A stretch of 26,610 nt of DNA from assembly GCF_005503015.1 (NCBI RefSeq), contig NZ_SCOL01000011.1, forward strand, positions 1 to 26,610, read 5' to 3'. The notes beneath the pieces were generated by a model. The model had not been told where the DNA came from and searched no databases. It saw only the letters and a list, made by a program, of their open reading frames with translations. Below are positions 7,360-15,386 of this stretch, one piece after another (positions within the stretch are counted from its first letter, which is position 1; each line of letters opens with the position of its first letter). The DNA comes from Bacillus sp. E(2018). Lineage in GTDB: Bacteria; Bacillota; Bacilli; Bacillales; Fictibacillaceae. Made by a program: the position numbers and the translations under genes.

Positions 7360-8364
7360 ATGTTTGCCTATACGATCAGACGGTTAGCAACGCTCGTTCC
7401 TGTACTCTTAGGGATGACATTTATCGTGTTCATGATGATTCGCGCTATCCCGGGCAATCCAGCACAATTAATTTTAGGGCAACAGGCCACAAAGGAAGCT
7501 GTTGCTGCATTAACTCAGCGACTTGGATTAGACCAACCGTGGTATACGCAATTTATTGATTACTTAACAGGTCTGTTTACAGGAGACCTTGGTGTTTCAT
7601 TAAAAACAAACGTGCCGATCGCACAAGAAGTTTGGCCATATTTAGCGGCAACGATGGAACTTGCTTTTGTTGCAATGGTTATTGCGATTGTAATCGGAGT
7701 TAATGCAGGTATCATTTCTGCATGGTTCCAAAACTCTTGGTTCGATTATACGGCTATGGTTCTTGCGCTAGTTGGTGTTTCTATGCCGATCTTCTGGCTT
7801 GGATTGATGGAGCAATATGTTTTCTCTATTCACTTTGATCTTCTACCGACTACGGGTCGAGACAACATTCGTGTCCCAGTTGATCCGATCACGCATCTGT
7901 ATTTGATCGACACATTGATTCAAGGAAGAATGGATCAGTTTGCTGAGGTAGTCAAACATCTCATCTTGCCAGGAGTTGCACTCGCTACGATTCCGATGGC
8001 AATCATTGCACGTATGACACGTTCAAGCATGCTTGAAGTTATGCGTTCAGACTACATCCGAACCGCCCGTGCTAAGGGCATGAAAATGTTCTGGGTCGTG
8101 TACAAGCATTCATTGAAAAACGCGTTAATCCCAGTAGTAACAGTTATCGGTCTTCAGACGGGACTGCTATTGGGCGGTGCGATCTTGACTGAAACGATCT
8201 TCGGATGGCCAGGCATTGGTACATACATTTATGATGCGATCTCGTACCGTGATTATCCGGTTATCCAATCTGGTATTTTAGTAGTCGCAACGATTTTCGT
8301 ATTAATCAATCTACTCGTTGATTTGCTGTACGCAGCAATTGACCCGAGAATTAAATTCAAGTAG
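7360..8364 (+). CDS. Peptide ABC transporter permease (DppB/AppB type)
   Basis: A 334-residue integral membrane protein, slightly longer than typical DppB. The N-terminus has the family signature: a first helix starting near residue 8 (RRLATLVPVLLGMTFIVFMM) followed by IRAIPGNP. Further helices lie near 95-120, 127-147, 200-220, 255-285 and 303-325. The cytoplasmic coupling loop is SDYIRTARAKGM, which contacts the ATPase. The segment between helices 3 and 4 is long (about residues 155-200, FDLLPTTGRDN and on). AGAGGTG precedes the ATG. The gene lies 11 bases before the second permease. Confidence 0.92.
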   Translation: MFAYTIRRLATLVPVLLGMTFIVFMMIRAIPGNPAQLILGQQATKEAVAALTQRLGLDQPWYTQFIDYLTGLFTGDLGVSLKTNVPIAQEVWPYLAATMELAFVAMVIAIVIGVNAGIISAWFQNSWFDYTAMVLALVGVSMPIFWLGLMEQYVFSIHFDLLPTTGRDNIRVPVDPITHLYLIDTLIQGRMDQFAEVVKHLILPGVALATIPMAIIARMTRSSMLEVMRSDYIRTARAKGMKMFWVVYKHSLKNALIPVVTVIGLQTGLLLGGAILTETIFGWPGIGTYIYDAISYRDYPVIQSGILVVATIFVLINLLVDLLYAAIDPRIKFK

Positions 8365-8375
8365 GAGGGATTAGA

Positions 8376-9296
8376 ATGTCAGAACTCACAAGATCAACAC
8401 CTCCCGTAGTTCCGCAGCCACAGCATATGCCAGTGGAACCTGTGGAAGACAAAGTAATCTCTCCTTGGAAAGATGCTTGGAGAAGCTTCAAAAAGAATAA
8501 GATCGCTCTTGTTGGTTTATCCATCGTTTCAGTGTTTATTGTGATTGCCATATTCGCGGACCTGATTGCCCCTTATGGTATCAGTGAAGGTGAGCTGAGG
8601 GATAAACATATCGCACCATCTGCTGAACATTGGTTTGGAACGGATGAATTCGGCCGTGATATTTTAAGCCGTATCATCCATGGTGCTCGAGTCTCCCTCT
8701 GGGTCGGTTTTTTCTCGGTAGCTGGATCGGTTATCGTAGGTTCCTTGCTGGGTATCGTTGCAGGGTATTATGGAAGATGGATAGACGGTATCATATCTCG
8801 CATTTTCGATATTTTGCTTGCGTTCCCAAGTATCTTACTTGCTATCGCAGTAGTATCTGTACTTGGACCATCATTAAAAAATGCTTTGATCGCAATTGCA
8901 ATTATTAATATCCCAACGTTCGGACGCTTGCTGCGCTCGAGAGTGCTTAGTGTAAAAGAAGAAGAATACATTACAGCAGCTCGTGCGATTGGAATGAGCG
9001 ACTTCCGGATTCTGATCCATCATATCCTGCCGAACAGTCTTGCTCCAATTATCGTTCAAGGGACGCTAGCGATCGCAACGGCGATCATTGAAGCAGCGGC
9101 ACTTGGATTCCTAGGAATGGGTGCACAGCCACCAACTCCAGAGTGGGGTAAGATGCTTGCAGATTCAAAAGACTTTATCATTCAAGCGCCTTGGACCGTA
9201 TTGTTCCCAGGATTAGCAATCATGCTCACAGTGCTCGGATTCAACCTGATGGGTGACGGTTTACGTGACGCATTAGATCCACGGATGAAGAGTTAA
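8376..9296 (+). CDS. Peptide ABC transporter permease (DppC/AppC type)
   Basis: A 306-residue partner permease. A hydrophilic Pro-rich N-terminal tail (about residues 1-30) precedes the OppC_N-like segment (WRSFKKNKIALVGL) and first helix. The family marker HWFGTDEFGRDILSRIIHGAR follows at about 86-106. The coupling loop is EEYITAARAIGMS, and the C-terminal half has ALGFLGMGAQPP and GFNLMGDGLRDALDPR, all typical of DppC. TAGGAGGG lies close to the ATG. It is the last gene of the operon, ended by a terminator overlapping the 3' end of the convergent NERD gene. Confidence 0.93.
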   Translation: MSELTRSTPPVVPQPQHMPVEPVEDKVISPWKDAWRSFKKNKIALVGLSIVSVFIVIAIFADLIAPYGISEGELRDKHIAPSAEHWFGTDEFGRDILSRIIHGARVSLWVGFFSVAGSVIVGSLLGIVAGYYGRWIDGIISRIFDILLAFPSILLAIAVVSVLGPSLKNALIAIAIINIPTFGRLLRSRVLSVKEEEYITAARAIGMSDFRILIHHILPNSLAPIIVQGTLAIATAIIEAAALGFLGMGAQPPTPEWGKMLADSKDFIIQAPWTVLFPGLAIMLTVLGFNLMGDGLRDALDPRMKS

Positions 9297-9312
9297 AGTT
9301 AGTTGAATGTGA

Positions 9313-9343
9313 GGAAGCTTGGCTTAGGCTGAGCTTCTTTTTT
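9313..9343 (+). terminator. Terminator of the peptide-transporter operon
   Basis: GGAAGCTTGGC (9313-9323) pairs with GCTGAGCTTC (9328-9337) around TTAG, with two G-U pairs, followed by six T. It lies 17 bases past the last stop codon. Confidence 0.88.
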
Positions 9344-10349
9344 ATGTGGTTTTTTCTAGGAGGGGGGTTAGGTTGTATTTTCGGAATTTTGTTGAACCTG
9401 ATGTAGGAAGTTTAAGTGATCGAAGCAAGTGGTTAGTTTGGTCGCTAGTTTTTAAGTGTAAGTATTTCATACACTCTCGGTTAGATATATAAGTAGAACA
9501 TAAATAAGCATAATCCTGCAAAGCTTCAATATGGGCAGTTTTTGAAGCGTATTTACAAGCGGGACAATGCCAAATTCCCCATCTATAATTCATAATAGAT
9601 TGATCACATAATGGACAAAGCACACCAGTTAATAAATCTTTTTTATCGATTTGAAAAAATTCGCAAATATCTGGATTAAATGATGAATTTACTTTTATAA
9701 GAAACTTTAATAGTTTCTTAATTTGTTTCGGTAATAAAATAGTTTGAGTGTGCTTTTGACTGAATTCATGGAATTTTTGTTGAAGACTTGAGCTCTTAAT
9801 TACTTTTTCATAAGCTTCTTTATATGTAGGAGAAGCTTCAATAATTACATGTGGATGAGTCATTACAACGAGTGATTCGATGGGGATAGGAGAAAATTTT
9901 TGTTGAAGAAGAATTTCATTTAGGTGATAACTTTGGCGTTTAACCTGTTCAATTGGATTAGAGAAGGCTTCCTTTTGTCCATTATACGTTCTGATAAGCT
10001 GTGAAAATTTATCGTCAAAGTATAAGTGTCCCGCGAAGTTTTTTATTTCTAAAATTGTAATGAAGTTTGGAGTCAAAATTAAAGTATCCATTTGAAAATA
10101 ATAGTGGTCATGGAGAATTCGTATTCCGTGGACTAAATTCATGTTGGTTTTTGGTAAGTAGCGATAAAAATAGTCTAATGATTTTTCACCTGTGTGACCA
10201 GAGGTGAAATTCCGCAATTGTTCTTGAAGAAACTTTTGCTTAATATGATTTTGTGGAATTCTTCTAATTAATTTGGATAATTTGATTACAATAGGTGGAG
10301 TTTTTATGGCAGATTTAATAAAACCGCTCCTTTCCATCTTTACAATCAA
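9342..10349 (-). CDS. NERD-domain (nuclease-related) protein with C-terminal zinc ribbon
   Basis: A 335-residue soluble protein. Residues 50-165 form a NERD domain: GEKSLDY at 54-60, FQMDTLILT at 85-93 and LEIKNFAGHLY at 100-110. This gives the E...D...ExK arrangement (E55, D88, E101, K103) of restriction-endonuclease-like folds. A four-cysteine zinc ribbon follows (C245, C248, C262, C265). NERD proteins are thought to act on DNA or RNA, but no function is established for this type. The start is uncertain: the TTG at 10349 gives the MIVK N-terminus I recall in Bacillus relatives but has no ribosome site; the ATG at 10337 also has a poor one. The gene is AT-rich and sits as an extra gene in the ygaD-ygaE interval. 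Confidence 0.83.
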   Translation of the reverse strand: MIVKMERSGFIKSAIKTPPIVIKLSKLIRRIPQNHIKQKFLQEQLRNFTSGHTGEKSLDYFYRYLPKTNMNLVHGIRILHDHYYFQMDTLILTPNFITILEIKNFAGHLYFDDKFSQLIRTYNGQKEAFSNPIEQVKRQSYHLNEILLQQKFSPIPIESLVVMTHPHVIIEASPTYKEAYEKVIKSSSLQQKFHEFSQKHTQTILLPKQIKKLLKFLIKVNSSFNPDICEFFQIDKKDLLTGVLCPLCDQSIMNYRWGIWHCPACKYASKTAHIEALQDYAYLCSTYISNRECMKYLHLKTSDQTNHLLRSLKLPTSGSTKFRKYNLTPLLEKTT

Positions 10350-10424
10350 TTACAAATTTAGTTTGTTGCACTTTAAGAGTATTTGCAAACCCTAATATTC
10401 TTAATTTAATGCTTAGATTAAAAC

Positions 10425-10530
10425 AATCCCTGAAATTCCACCCATAATCCCGCGAGAAATGAGGTTAATTCCGCGAGTTTTTTCCAAAATTCCGCGAGTT
10501 TTTAACGTATTCCCGTGAGTCTATATTCTA
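10425..10530. repeat. Degenerate 21-bp phased repeat with TCCGCGAG core
   Basis: The core CCGCGAG occurs at 10450, 10471 and 10492, and as CCGTGAG at 10513, exactly 21 bases apart each time. A more decayed unit (CCTGAAA) sits one period earlier, at 10429. Each core is preceded by an AATC/AATT-like tetramer and mostly followed by T-rich sequence; the rest of the unit varies. It lies upstream of the NERD gene and downstream of ygaE, between two leftward genes. Confidence 0.8.
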
Positions 10531-10574
10531 CAGCATTCACCGCATATTTGATCCGGCCCCCAGCACCTATCACA

Positions 10575-10606
10575 AACAAAAACCAGCCCTACAAAAAGGA
10601 CTGGCC
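10575..10606 (-). terminator. Intrinsic terminator after ygaE
   Basis: Read leftward, CCAGTCC (10604-10598) pairs with GGGCTGG (10589-10583), including one G-U pair, around a T-rich loop and is followed by TTTTTG. Confidence 0.85.
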
Positions 10607-10626
10607 CAACGATAATCCATATTCAT

Positions 10627-11697
10627 CTAATCTTCCAACCGCTGATCCAACTGAACCTCACTGTCTTCCTGGTGGTAGTTCTTAAAGCTTTCTACCAGTG
10701 TGTTCAGATGTTCCAATTGGTCTGCGTAATCTATGATCAGTGCGAAGACGGGGAACAGTTCGATCCAATCTTCGTTCTCTGGGTTTTTGTAATAGCTCAT
10801 GATACAGGTCATGAGTGCTTTTTTGTTGATGGCCTCATCCATATCAAGTGTATGCTGCGCACGGATTTTGTCCGTGTACTTCAACAGCATCTGTTCATGG
10901 AAGTTGGTCAAACCATCCAACTTTAGTTGAATCAGTTCTTGAAGAGGTTCCGGCATGTTGTTCATCTCATTTTCATGAGAGTGAAGGCTCTTCAACAGTT
11001 CTAATGCTTTGTTTGTCGTTTGGATCATCTGGCGGTAAAGAACCAGCTTACGTGTTTTCGTATACTTATTGCTTCTAAAATACGTACGCTCTTCTTTATA
11101 CAATAAGTAATATTGATCCATCTTAAAGCGGTTTTCTTTTAAGCGTGGCAGATCCTCTTTCAGGGCGCTATGTTCTGTAGCATGACGGGTAATCATGCGA
11201 ATCCATTTTATGATTTCGTCCGTGTGATCGGATATTTTATAATACAGCTTCGTTTCGTATTTAGGCGGCATGAATACCAGGTTAACTAAGAACGCTGATA
11301 AAACACCGAGCATGATCAATAAGAAACGATCGATCGCAAAACCGATAAAGTTCTCTGTATGGCTCTCCATGATTACGATTACTGTAACGATGGATAACGG
11401 AATTGTTTTCTCAATCTTCATCTTTAAGTTCGCTGCGATAACAAGTACGACAACAAATCCGATAACAAATGGGTTATTGCCTAATAAAATAACAAAAATA
11501 ATAGCAAAAAGGGCACCAACCACGTTACCTTGAACTTGTTCTAAAATGGTTTGATACGATCTATAGATGGATGGCTGGATCGCAAATGTAGCGGCAATCG
11601 CGGCAAAGGCTGGTTGATCCAATTGAAACAACATCGCTAAGTAGATCGATAAAGAAATGGCTAAACCCGTTTTAATCATTCGGGCTCCTAGTTTCAT
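10627..11697 (-). CDS. ygaE: Aromatic acid exporter-family membrane protein (YgaE, UPF0421)
   Basis: A 356-residue protein. The N-terminal 140 residues are strongly hydrophobic with about four to six helices (MIKTGLAISLSIYLAMLF; FAAIAATFAIQPS; VVGALFAIIFVILL; PFVIGFVVVLVIAANL). The C-terminal 200 residues are a charged, helical cytoplasmic domain. This is the architecture of the ArAE/FUSC-like UPF0421 family, which includes B. subtilis YgaE; the substrate is unknown. The ATG at 11697 gives the MKLGAR N-terminus typical of the family and has AGAAAGGA about 12 bases upstream; the frame extends 37 codons further, but that part reads as leader. A good promoter lies upstream (11744-11772). It neighbours gsaB as in B. 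subtilis. Confidence 0.88.
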   Translation of the reverse strand: MKLGARMIKTGLAISLSIYLAMLFQLDQPAFAAIAATFAIQPSIYRSYQTILEQVQGNVVGALFAIIFVILLGNNPFVIGFVVVLVIAANLKMKIEKTIPLSIVTVIVIMESHTENFIGFAIDRFLLIMLGVLSAFLVNLVFMPPKYETKLYYKISDHTDEIIKWIRMITRHATEHSALKEDLPRLKENRFKMDQYYLLYKEERTYFRSNKYTKTRKLVLYRQMIQTTNKALELLKSLHSHENEMNNMPEPLQELIQLKLDGLTNFHEQMLLKYTDKIRAQHTLDMDEAINKKALMTCIMSYYKNPENEDWIELFPVFALIIDYADQLEHLNTLVESFKNYHQEDSEVQLDQRLED

Positions 11698-11743
11698 AAC
11701 TGCGATAATTCCTTTCTCATAAAAAATGTTAATAATCTCAAAC

Positions 11744-11772
11744 ACTATAAACTGTTTCGTCCTTTTAATCAA
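11744..11772 (-). promoter_or_regulatory. Sigma-A promoter of ygaE
   Basis: On the minus strand TTGATT (11772-11767) and TATAGT (11749-11744) are 17 bases apart. They match the -35 and -10 consensus at 4 and 5 of 6 positions. Placing the start site just downstream supports the ATG at 11697. Confidence 0.65.
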
Positions 11773-11861
11773 GTAAATATCTGTTAACAAATTGTGAAAA
11801 GTACACACCTATATACCTTATGAAAATCAAACACCCTCTATTACAGGTTTTCCCTTAAATC

Positions 11862-11893
11862 AAAAAAAGAATCCGTGCGATGACGGATTCTTT
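11862..11893 (-). terminator. Intrinsic terminator after gsaB
   Basis: GAATCCGT (11869-11876) pairs perfectly with ACGGATTC (11883-11890) around a 6-base loop. On the minus strand it is followed by a run of seven T (plus-strand A7 at 11862-11868). Confidence 0.9.
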
Positions 11894-11910
11894 CATTTAC
11901 ATATAAAAAC

Positions 11911-13197
11911 TTATAGTGAGCTGAATGCTCTTCCAGCCGCTTCAATCGTTGCTCGAACGTCTTCTTCGGTGTGTGCAGTTGTTAAGAACATCGCTTCGTA
12001 TTTAGATGGAGCGAGATTGATTCCTTCATGAAGCATATGTTTAAAGTATCTTCCAAAAATCTCACCATCTGTTGCTTCTGCTTGTACATAGTTCTCAATT
12101 TTTTCATCGGAAAAATAGAGCGTTAGAGCACCTTTCAAGCGGTTGATCGTTACGGATACACCATATTTCTCAGCTTGTTCAAGCAAACCTTTTTCAAGGA
12201 TCGCACCCAAGCGGTCCATTTCCTCGTACACGCCTTCTTCTTTTAAAACTTCTAAACACGCAATACCCGCTGATATCGACGCAGGGTTTCCTGCCATCGT
12301 TCCTGCTTGGTACGCAGGTCCTAGTGGTGCTACTTTTTCCATGATCTCTTGTTTACCGCCATATGCGCCGATCGGCAGACCGCCACCGATAATCTTTCCG
12401 AGCGCTGTCATGTCAGGTTTTACACCTAAAAGATCTTGTGCACCTCCATACATGAAACGGAAAGCGGTGATCACTTCATCATAGATTACAAGTGCACCGT
12501 GCTCATGAGTAATGTCGTTAATAGCTTGCAAGAAGCCTTCTTTCGGTTCAACGATCCCAAAGTTTCCAACGATCGGTTCCACTAAAACAGCAGCGATCTG
12601 ATCACCCCATTTATCCATCGCCTCACGATAAGCGTCAACATCATTAAATGGGACGGTAATCACTTCTTGCGCGATTGATTTTGGAACACCGGCTGAGTCT
12701 GGGGTACCTAATGTAGAAGGGCCAGAGCCAGCTGCGACTAAGACTAGATCAGAATGACCATGATAGCAGCCAGCGAACTTGATGATCTTATCGCGTCCTG
12801 TGTAAGCACGGGCAACGCGGATTGTTGTCATGACCGCTTCTGTTCCAGAGTTTACGAAACGAACTTTATCCATGGCGGGCATCGCTTCTTTTAACATCTT
12901 CGCGAATTTTACTTCAAGAGAAGTAGGCGTTCCGTATAAAACACCGTTTTCTGCGGCTTTCACGATTGCCTTTGTGATATGAGGATGAGCATGTCCGGTA
13001 ATAATAGGACCATAAGCAGCTAGATAATCGATGTACTGATTGCCGTCTTCATCCCAAAAATATGCGCCTTGTGCGCGTTCCATAAAAACAGGTGCCCCAC
13101 CGCCTACTGCTTTAAAAGAGCGAGATGGACTGTTTACACCGCCAACAATATGTAGAAGCGCTTCATCATATAGAGCTTCAGATTTCGTGTGATTCAT
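11911..13197 (-). CDS. gsaB: Glutamate-1-semialdehyde 2,1-aminomutase, second paralogue type
   Basis: A 428-residue fold-type I PLP enzyme of full length. It converts glutamate-1-semialdehyde to 5-aminolevulinate, the tetrapyrrole precursor made by the C5 pathway in the cytosol. Visible landmarks are [10 protein letters not shown] at 19-28, the PLP phosphate-binding NSGTEA at 116-121, CYHGHSD at 144-150, YDEVITAFR at 239-247 and the Schiff-base lysine K268 in [14 protein letters not shown]. The AGGAGG at 13207-13212 supports the ATG. B. subtilis has hemL in the hem operon and gsaB beside ygaE; this position indicates gsaB. It is monocistronic, with its own extended -10 promoter and terminator. 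Confidence 0.95.
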   Translation of the reverse strand: MNHTKSEALYDEALLHIVGGVNSPSRSFKAVGGGAPVFMERAQGAYFWDEDGNQYIDYLAAYGPIITGHAHPHITKAIVKAAENGVLYGTPTSLEVKFAKMLKEAMPAMDKVRFVNSGTEAVMTTIRVARAYTGRDKIIKFAGCYHGHSDLVLVAAGSGPSTLGTPDSAGVPKSIAQEVITVPFNDVDAYREAMDKWGDQIAAVLVEPIVGNFGIVEPKEGFLQAINDITHEHGALVIYDEVITAFRFMYGGAQDLLGVKPDMTALGKIIGGGLPIGAYGGKQEIMEKVAPLGPAYQAGTMAGNPASISAGIACLEVLKEEGVYEEMDRLGAILEKGLLEQAEKYGVSVTINRLKGALTLYFSDEKIENYVQAEATDGEIFGRYFKHMLHEGINLAPSKYEAMFLTTAHTEEDVRATIEAAGRAFSSL

Positions 13198-13243
13198 CTA
13201 TAAATACCTCCTGTAAACGATACGTCAGTTAAGTTCAATTCAT

Positions 13244-13252
13244 ATTGTAGCA
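13244..13252 (-). promoter_or_regulatory. Extended -10 promoter element of gsaB
   Basis: On the minus strand TGCTACAAT contains a TACAAT -10 hexamer (5 of 6) with the TGn extension. No good -35 is visible at 16-18 bases upstream, as is common for extended -10 promoters. It lies about 45 bases before the gsaB start. Confidence 0.45.
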
Positions 13253-13395
13253 TGAATAAGCGCGAGGAACAGGGATGGGAAACTATAACAAAGCAGTCTC
13301 AACTATTTGAGTTTATGAAGGGGATTGAGTAAACTATTCGAGTGCCTTGAGTTTCTCTTGCATGAAATTGGAAAAATGGTTGCTCTTGAAAGTGG

Positions 13396-13520
13396 TTGAT
13401 TTCCGCTCTAGGATGCTCGCTTTCCGGGGCAGGCGGTGAGCCCCTTGCCGCTTTGCGCCCTAAGGGTCTCACCTGACCGCTTGTCCTAGCCGAGAGTCTC
13501 GCACCTTGCGCTCCAATCAA
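13396..13520. repeat. Dispersed palindromic repeat, full copy A
   Basis: A 125-bp, GC-richer element bounded by inverted TTGATT (13396) and AATCAA (13520). It shares long blocks with the copy at 22573-22699: TTGATTTCCG, GCTCGCTTTCCGGGG, GCGGTGAGCC, AGTCTCGCACCTT and CTCCAATCAA. Internally GAGCCCCTT can pair with AAGGGTCTC, so the whole element folds into a branched hairpin. I recall similar sequences scattered in many Bacillaceae genomes. Confidence 0.88.
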
Positions 13521-13579
13521 ACGTCAAGCAGCAATCTTTTAAAAAGAGTCTAATACCTATAAAATACGGAGGCATTTCT

Positions 13580-14596
13580 ATGCAGAACATTATAGATGTA
13601 CAAGGTTTAAAGAAAGAATTTAAATCCTTCTCCAGCCGATCAGGTCTGAAGGGGGCGTTTCGGGATCTTTTTACACGAAACTATACGATTAAGACAGCGG
13701 TGGACGACATCTCTTTTACGATAAAAAAAGGAGAGATGGTTGGCTATATCGGAGAAAACGGTGCAGGTAAGTCAACTTCCATCAAAATGCTGACAGGGAT
13801 TCTCACACCAACTGACGGGAAAATTGTCGTTAACGGTATGAATCCGCATAAAGAGCGGGAGAAATTTGTAAAAACGATCGGTGTCGTCTTCGGACAAAGA
13901 TCGCAGCTTTGGTGGGATATCGCTGTTCAGGAGTCTTTTAGATTACTAAAGAAGATCTACAATGTTCCGGATCAGCAGTACGAAGAGCATATGAAAGATG
14001 TAATTGAAACGCTTGATATAGGGCCGTTACTCGACAAGCCTGTCCGCAAGCTTTCACTTGGACAACGAATGCGCTGTGAACTCGCCGCAGCTTTAATTCA
14101 TAATCCGCCGCTATTGTTTCTGGACGAGCCGACAATCGGACTTGATGTGCTCGTAAAATTAAAGATTCGTGAGTTTTTAAAAAGAATTAACGAGAAATAC
14201 GGTACGACGATTCTTTTAACAACGCATGACCTTTCAGATATTGAAGCGCTTTGTGAACGAGTGGTTATGCTTGATGAAGGAAAAATTATCTATGATGGTC
14301 CATTAAAAGAGCTTCGTGAAAACTGGGCAGAAGGAAAGCAGATTCAATTCCAGTTTAGTGAAGAAGCGACATTGGAAGAGTTGCAACATCTTACCCAAGA
14401 ACACCTTGTCGTTTGGGAAAAAGGCGAGAGTGATCTAGTATGGGTTGCTTCGGTTGATGCTGACGAGACCGTGATTTCAGGTGTAATTGGAAAAGTGACA
14501 GCAGCTAAAAAGATTGCTGACTTGAAGATTCTTGAGATCTCAACAGAAGAGATCATCCGAAATATTTATGTTGAAGGTGCTGTTCGTCATGGGTAA
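13580..14596 (+). CDS. ABC-2-type exporter ATPase
   Basis: A 338-residue ATP-binding subunit. A pre-Walker segment (about residues 15-40) includes SGLKGAFRDLF, as in ATPases that pair with ABC2_membrane_6 (DUF990-type) permeases. Walker A GENGAGKS is at 58-65. The signature reads LSLGQ (158-162) instead of LSGGQ, a usual variant in this subfamily. Walker B LLFLDEP is at 178-184, and TTHDLSD supplies the H-loop. About 90 C-terminal residues form an accessory domain. The ATG follows GGAGG by 8 bases. The stop overlaps the first permease gene by 8 bases, so the two are translationally coupled. The cargo is unknown. Confidence 0.9.
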   Translation: MQNIIDVQGLKKEFKSFSSRSGLKGAFRDLFTRNYTIKTAVDDISFTIKKGEMVGYIGENGAGKSTSIKMLTGILTPTDGKIVVNGMNPHKEREKFVKTIGVVFGQRSQLWWDIAVQESFRLLKKIYNVPDQQYEEHMKDVIETLDIGPLLDKPVRKLSLGQRMRCELAAALIHNPPLLFLDEPTIGLDVLVKLKIREFLKRINEKYGTTILLTTHDLSDIEALCERVVMLDEGKIIYDGPLKELRENWAEGKQIQFQFSEEATLEELQHLTQEHLVVWEKGESDLVWVASVDADETVISGVIGKVTAAKKIADLKILEISTEEIIRNIYVEGAVRHG

Positions 14597-15380
14597 GTAT
14601 ATCGAGATGATTCGCATCCGTTTTCTAATGATGCTCGCATACCGAACGAATTATTACAGCGGAATATTGATTTACAGCATTAACATTGGAGCTTATTACT
14701 TTTTATGGAGTGCCATCTATGGAGGCAAAGAGAACATACAAGGTCTTTCAATCACTCAGATGACAACGTATATAGCTGTTGCGTGGATGGCAAGAGCCTT
14801 TTATTTTAACAACATTGACCGAGAGATTGCGATGGAGATTAAAGAAGGAAAAGTGGCCGTTGAGATGGTTCGTCCTTATCCGTATTTAAACATGAAGATG
14901 ATGCAAGGCTTGGGTGAAGGGATCTTCCGACTCTTATTCTTCTCAGTTCCCGGCATGATCATCGTAGCACTCGTGTTTCCGATTGAGCTCTCTACGAATG
15001 CAAGTACATGGTTGTTATTCTTCCTATCAATCACATTCAGTTTTATTATTAACACACAGATCAATCTGTTAGCTGGAATTGCAACTTTCTTCTTATTTAA
15101 TAATGATGGTTTGATCCGCGCAAAACGTGTTGTGATTGATTTGTTTTCTGGACTTATCTTACCGCTTAGTTTCTATCCGATGTGGGCTCAGAACGTGATG
15201 AGCTATTTGCCGTTTCAAGGGATCAGCTATATCCCAAGTATGATTTTTACTGAAGGGTTTAAAGGCTCGCAAATTTATGAAGCCCTTCTTAACCAGGCAA
15301 TTTGGTCGCTGCTCTTAATCATTCCCGTGTATGGGCTTTGGGTTTTAGCGAAGCGTCAGCTTGTGGTTCAAGGGGGTTAA
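14589..15380 (+). CDS. ABC-2-type permease, first subunit (ABC2_membrane_6-like)
   Basis: A 263-residue polytopic membrane protein with about six hydrophobic helices. The N-terminal part has IRIRFLMMLAYRTNYYSGILIY, typical of this permease family, and the tail ends LAKRQLVVQGG. The middle has PFQGISYIPSMIFTEG, a conserved extracytoplasmic feature I recall in relatives. The ATG at 14589 lies inside the end of the ATPase gene; the frame is open further upstream, but that segment is the ATPase gene in another frame. The second permease begins 6 bases after the stop. Confidence 0.88.
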   Translation: MGKYIEMIRIRFLMMLAYRTNYYSGILIYSINIGAYYFLWSAIYGGKENIQGLSITQMTTYIAVAWMARAFYFNNIDREIAMEIKEGKVAVEMVRPYPYLNMKMMQGLGEGIFRLLFFSVPGMIIVALVFPIELSTNASTWLLFFLSITFSFIINTQINLLAGIATFFLFNNDGLIRAKRVVIDLFSGLILPLSFYPMWAQNVMSYLPFQGISYIPSMIFTEGFKGSQIYEALLNQAIWSLLLIIPVYGLWVLAKRQLVVQGG

Positions 15381-15386
15381 AAGCAG

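Larger units (their letters stand above)
13198..13579. other. Non-coding gap upstream of gsaB
   Basis: About 380 bases without a credible gene. The gap holds the gsaB ribosome site and extended -10 element, a 12-bp direct repeat (AACTATTTGAGT at 13301, AACTATTCGAGT at 13332), a full copy of the dispersed palindromic repeat (13396-13520), and the start region of the ABC-2 export operon. The last 60 bases are AT-rich (CTATAAAATACGGAGG) but I see no promoter at correct distance from the start. Confidence 0.6.

Noticed and set aside
10672..11078. Overlapping rightward ORFs of 84 and 76 aa
   Set aside because: They are opposite-strand shadows of the well-supported ygaE gene.
13299..13520. Leftward 73-aa ORF
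   Set aside because: It lies within the dispersed palindromic repeat and has no ribosome site or protein-like composition; an artefact of the GC-rich element.
13564..13579. Promoter at CTATAAAATA before the ABC-2 ATPase gene
   Set aside because: TATAAA at 13558-13563 would start transcription at the ribosome site itself, and no -35 lies at the right distance.
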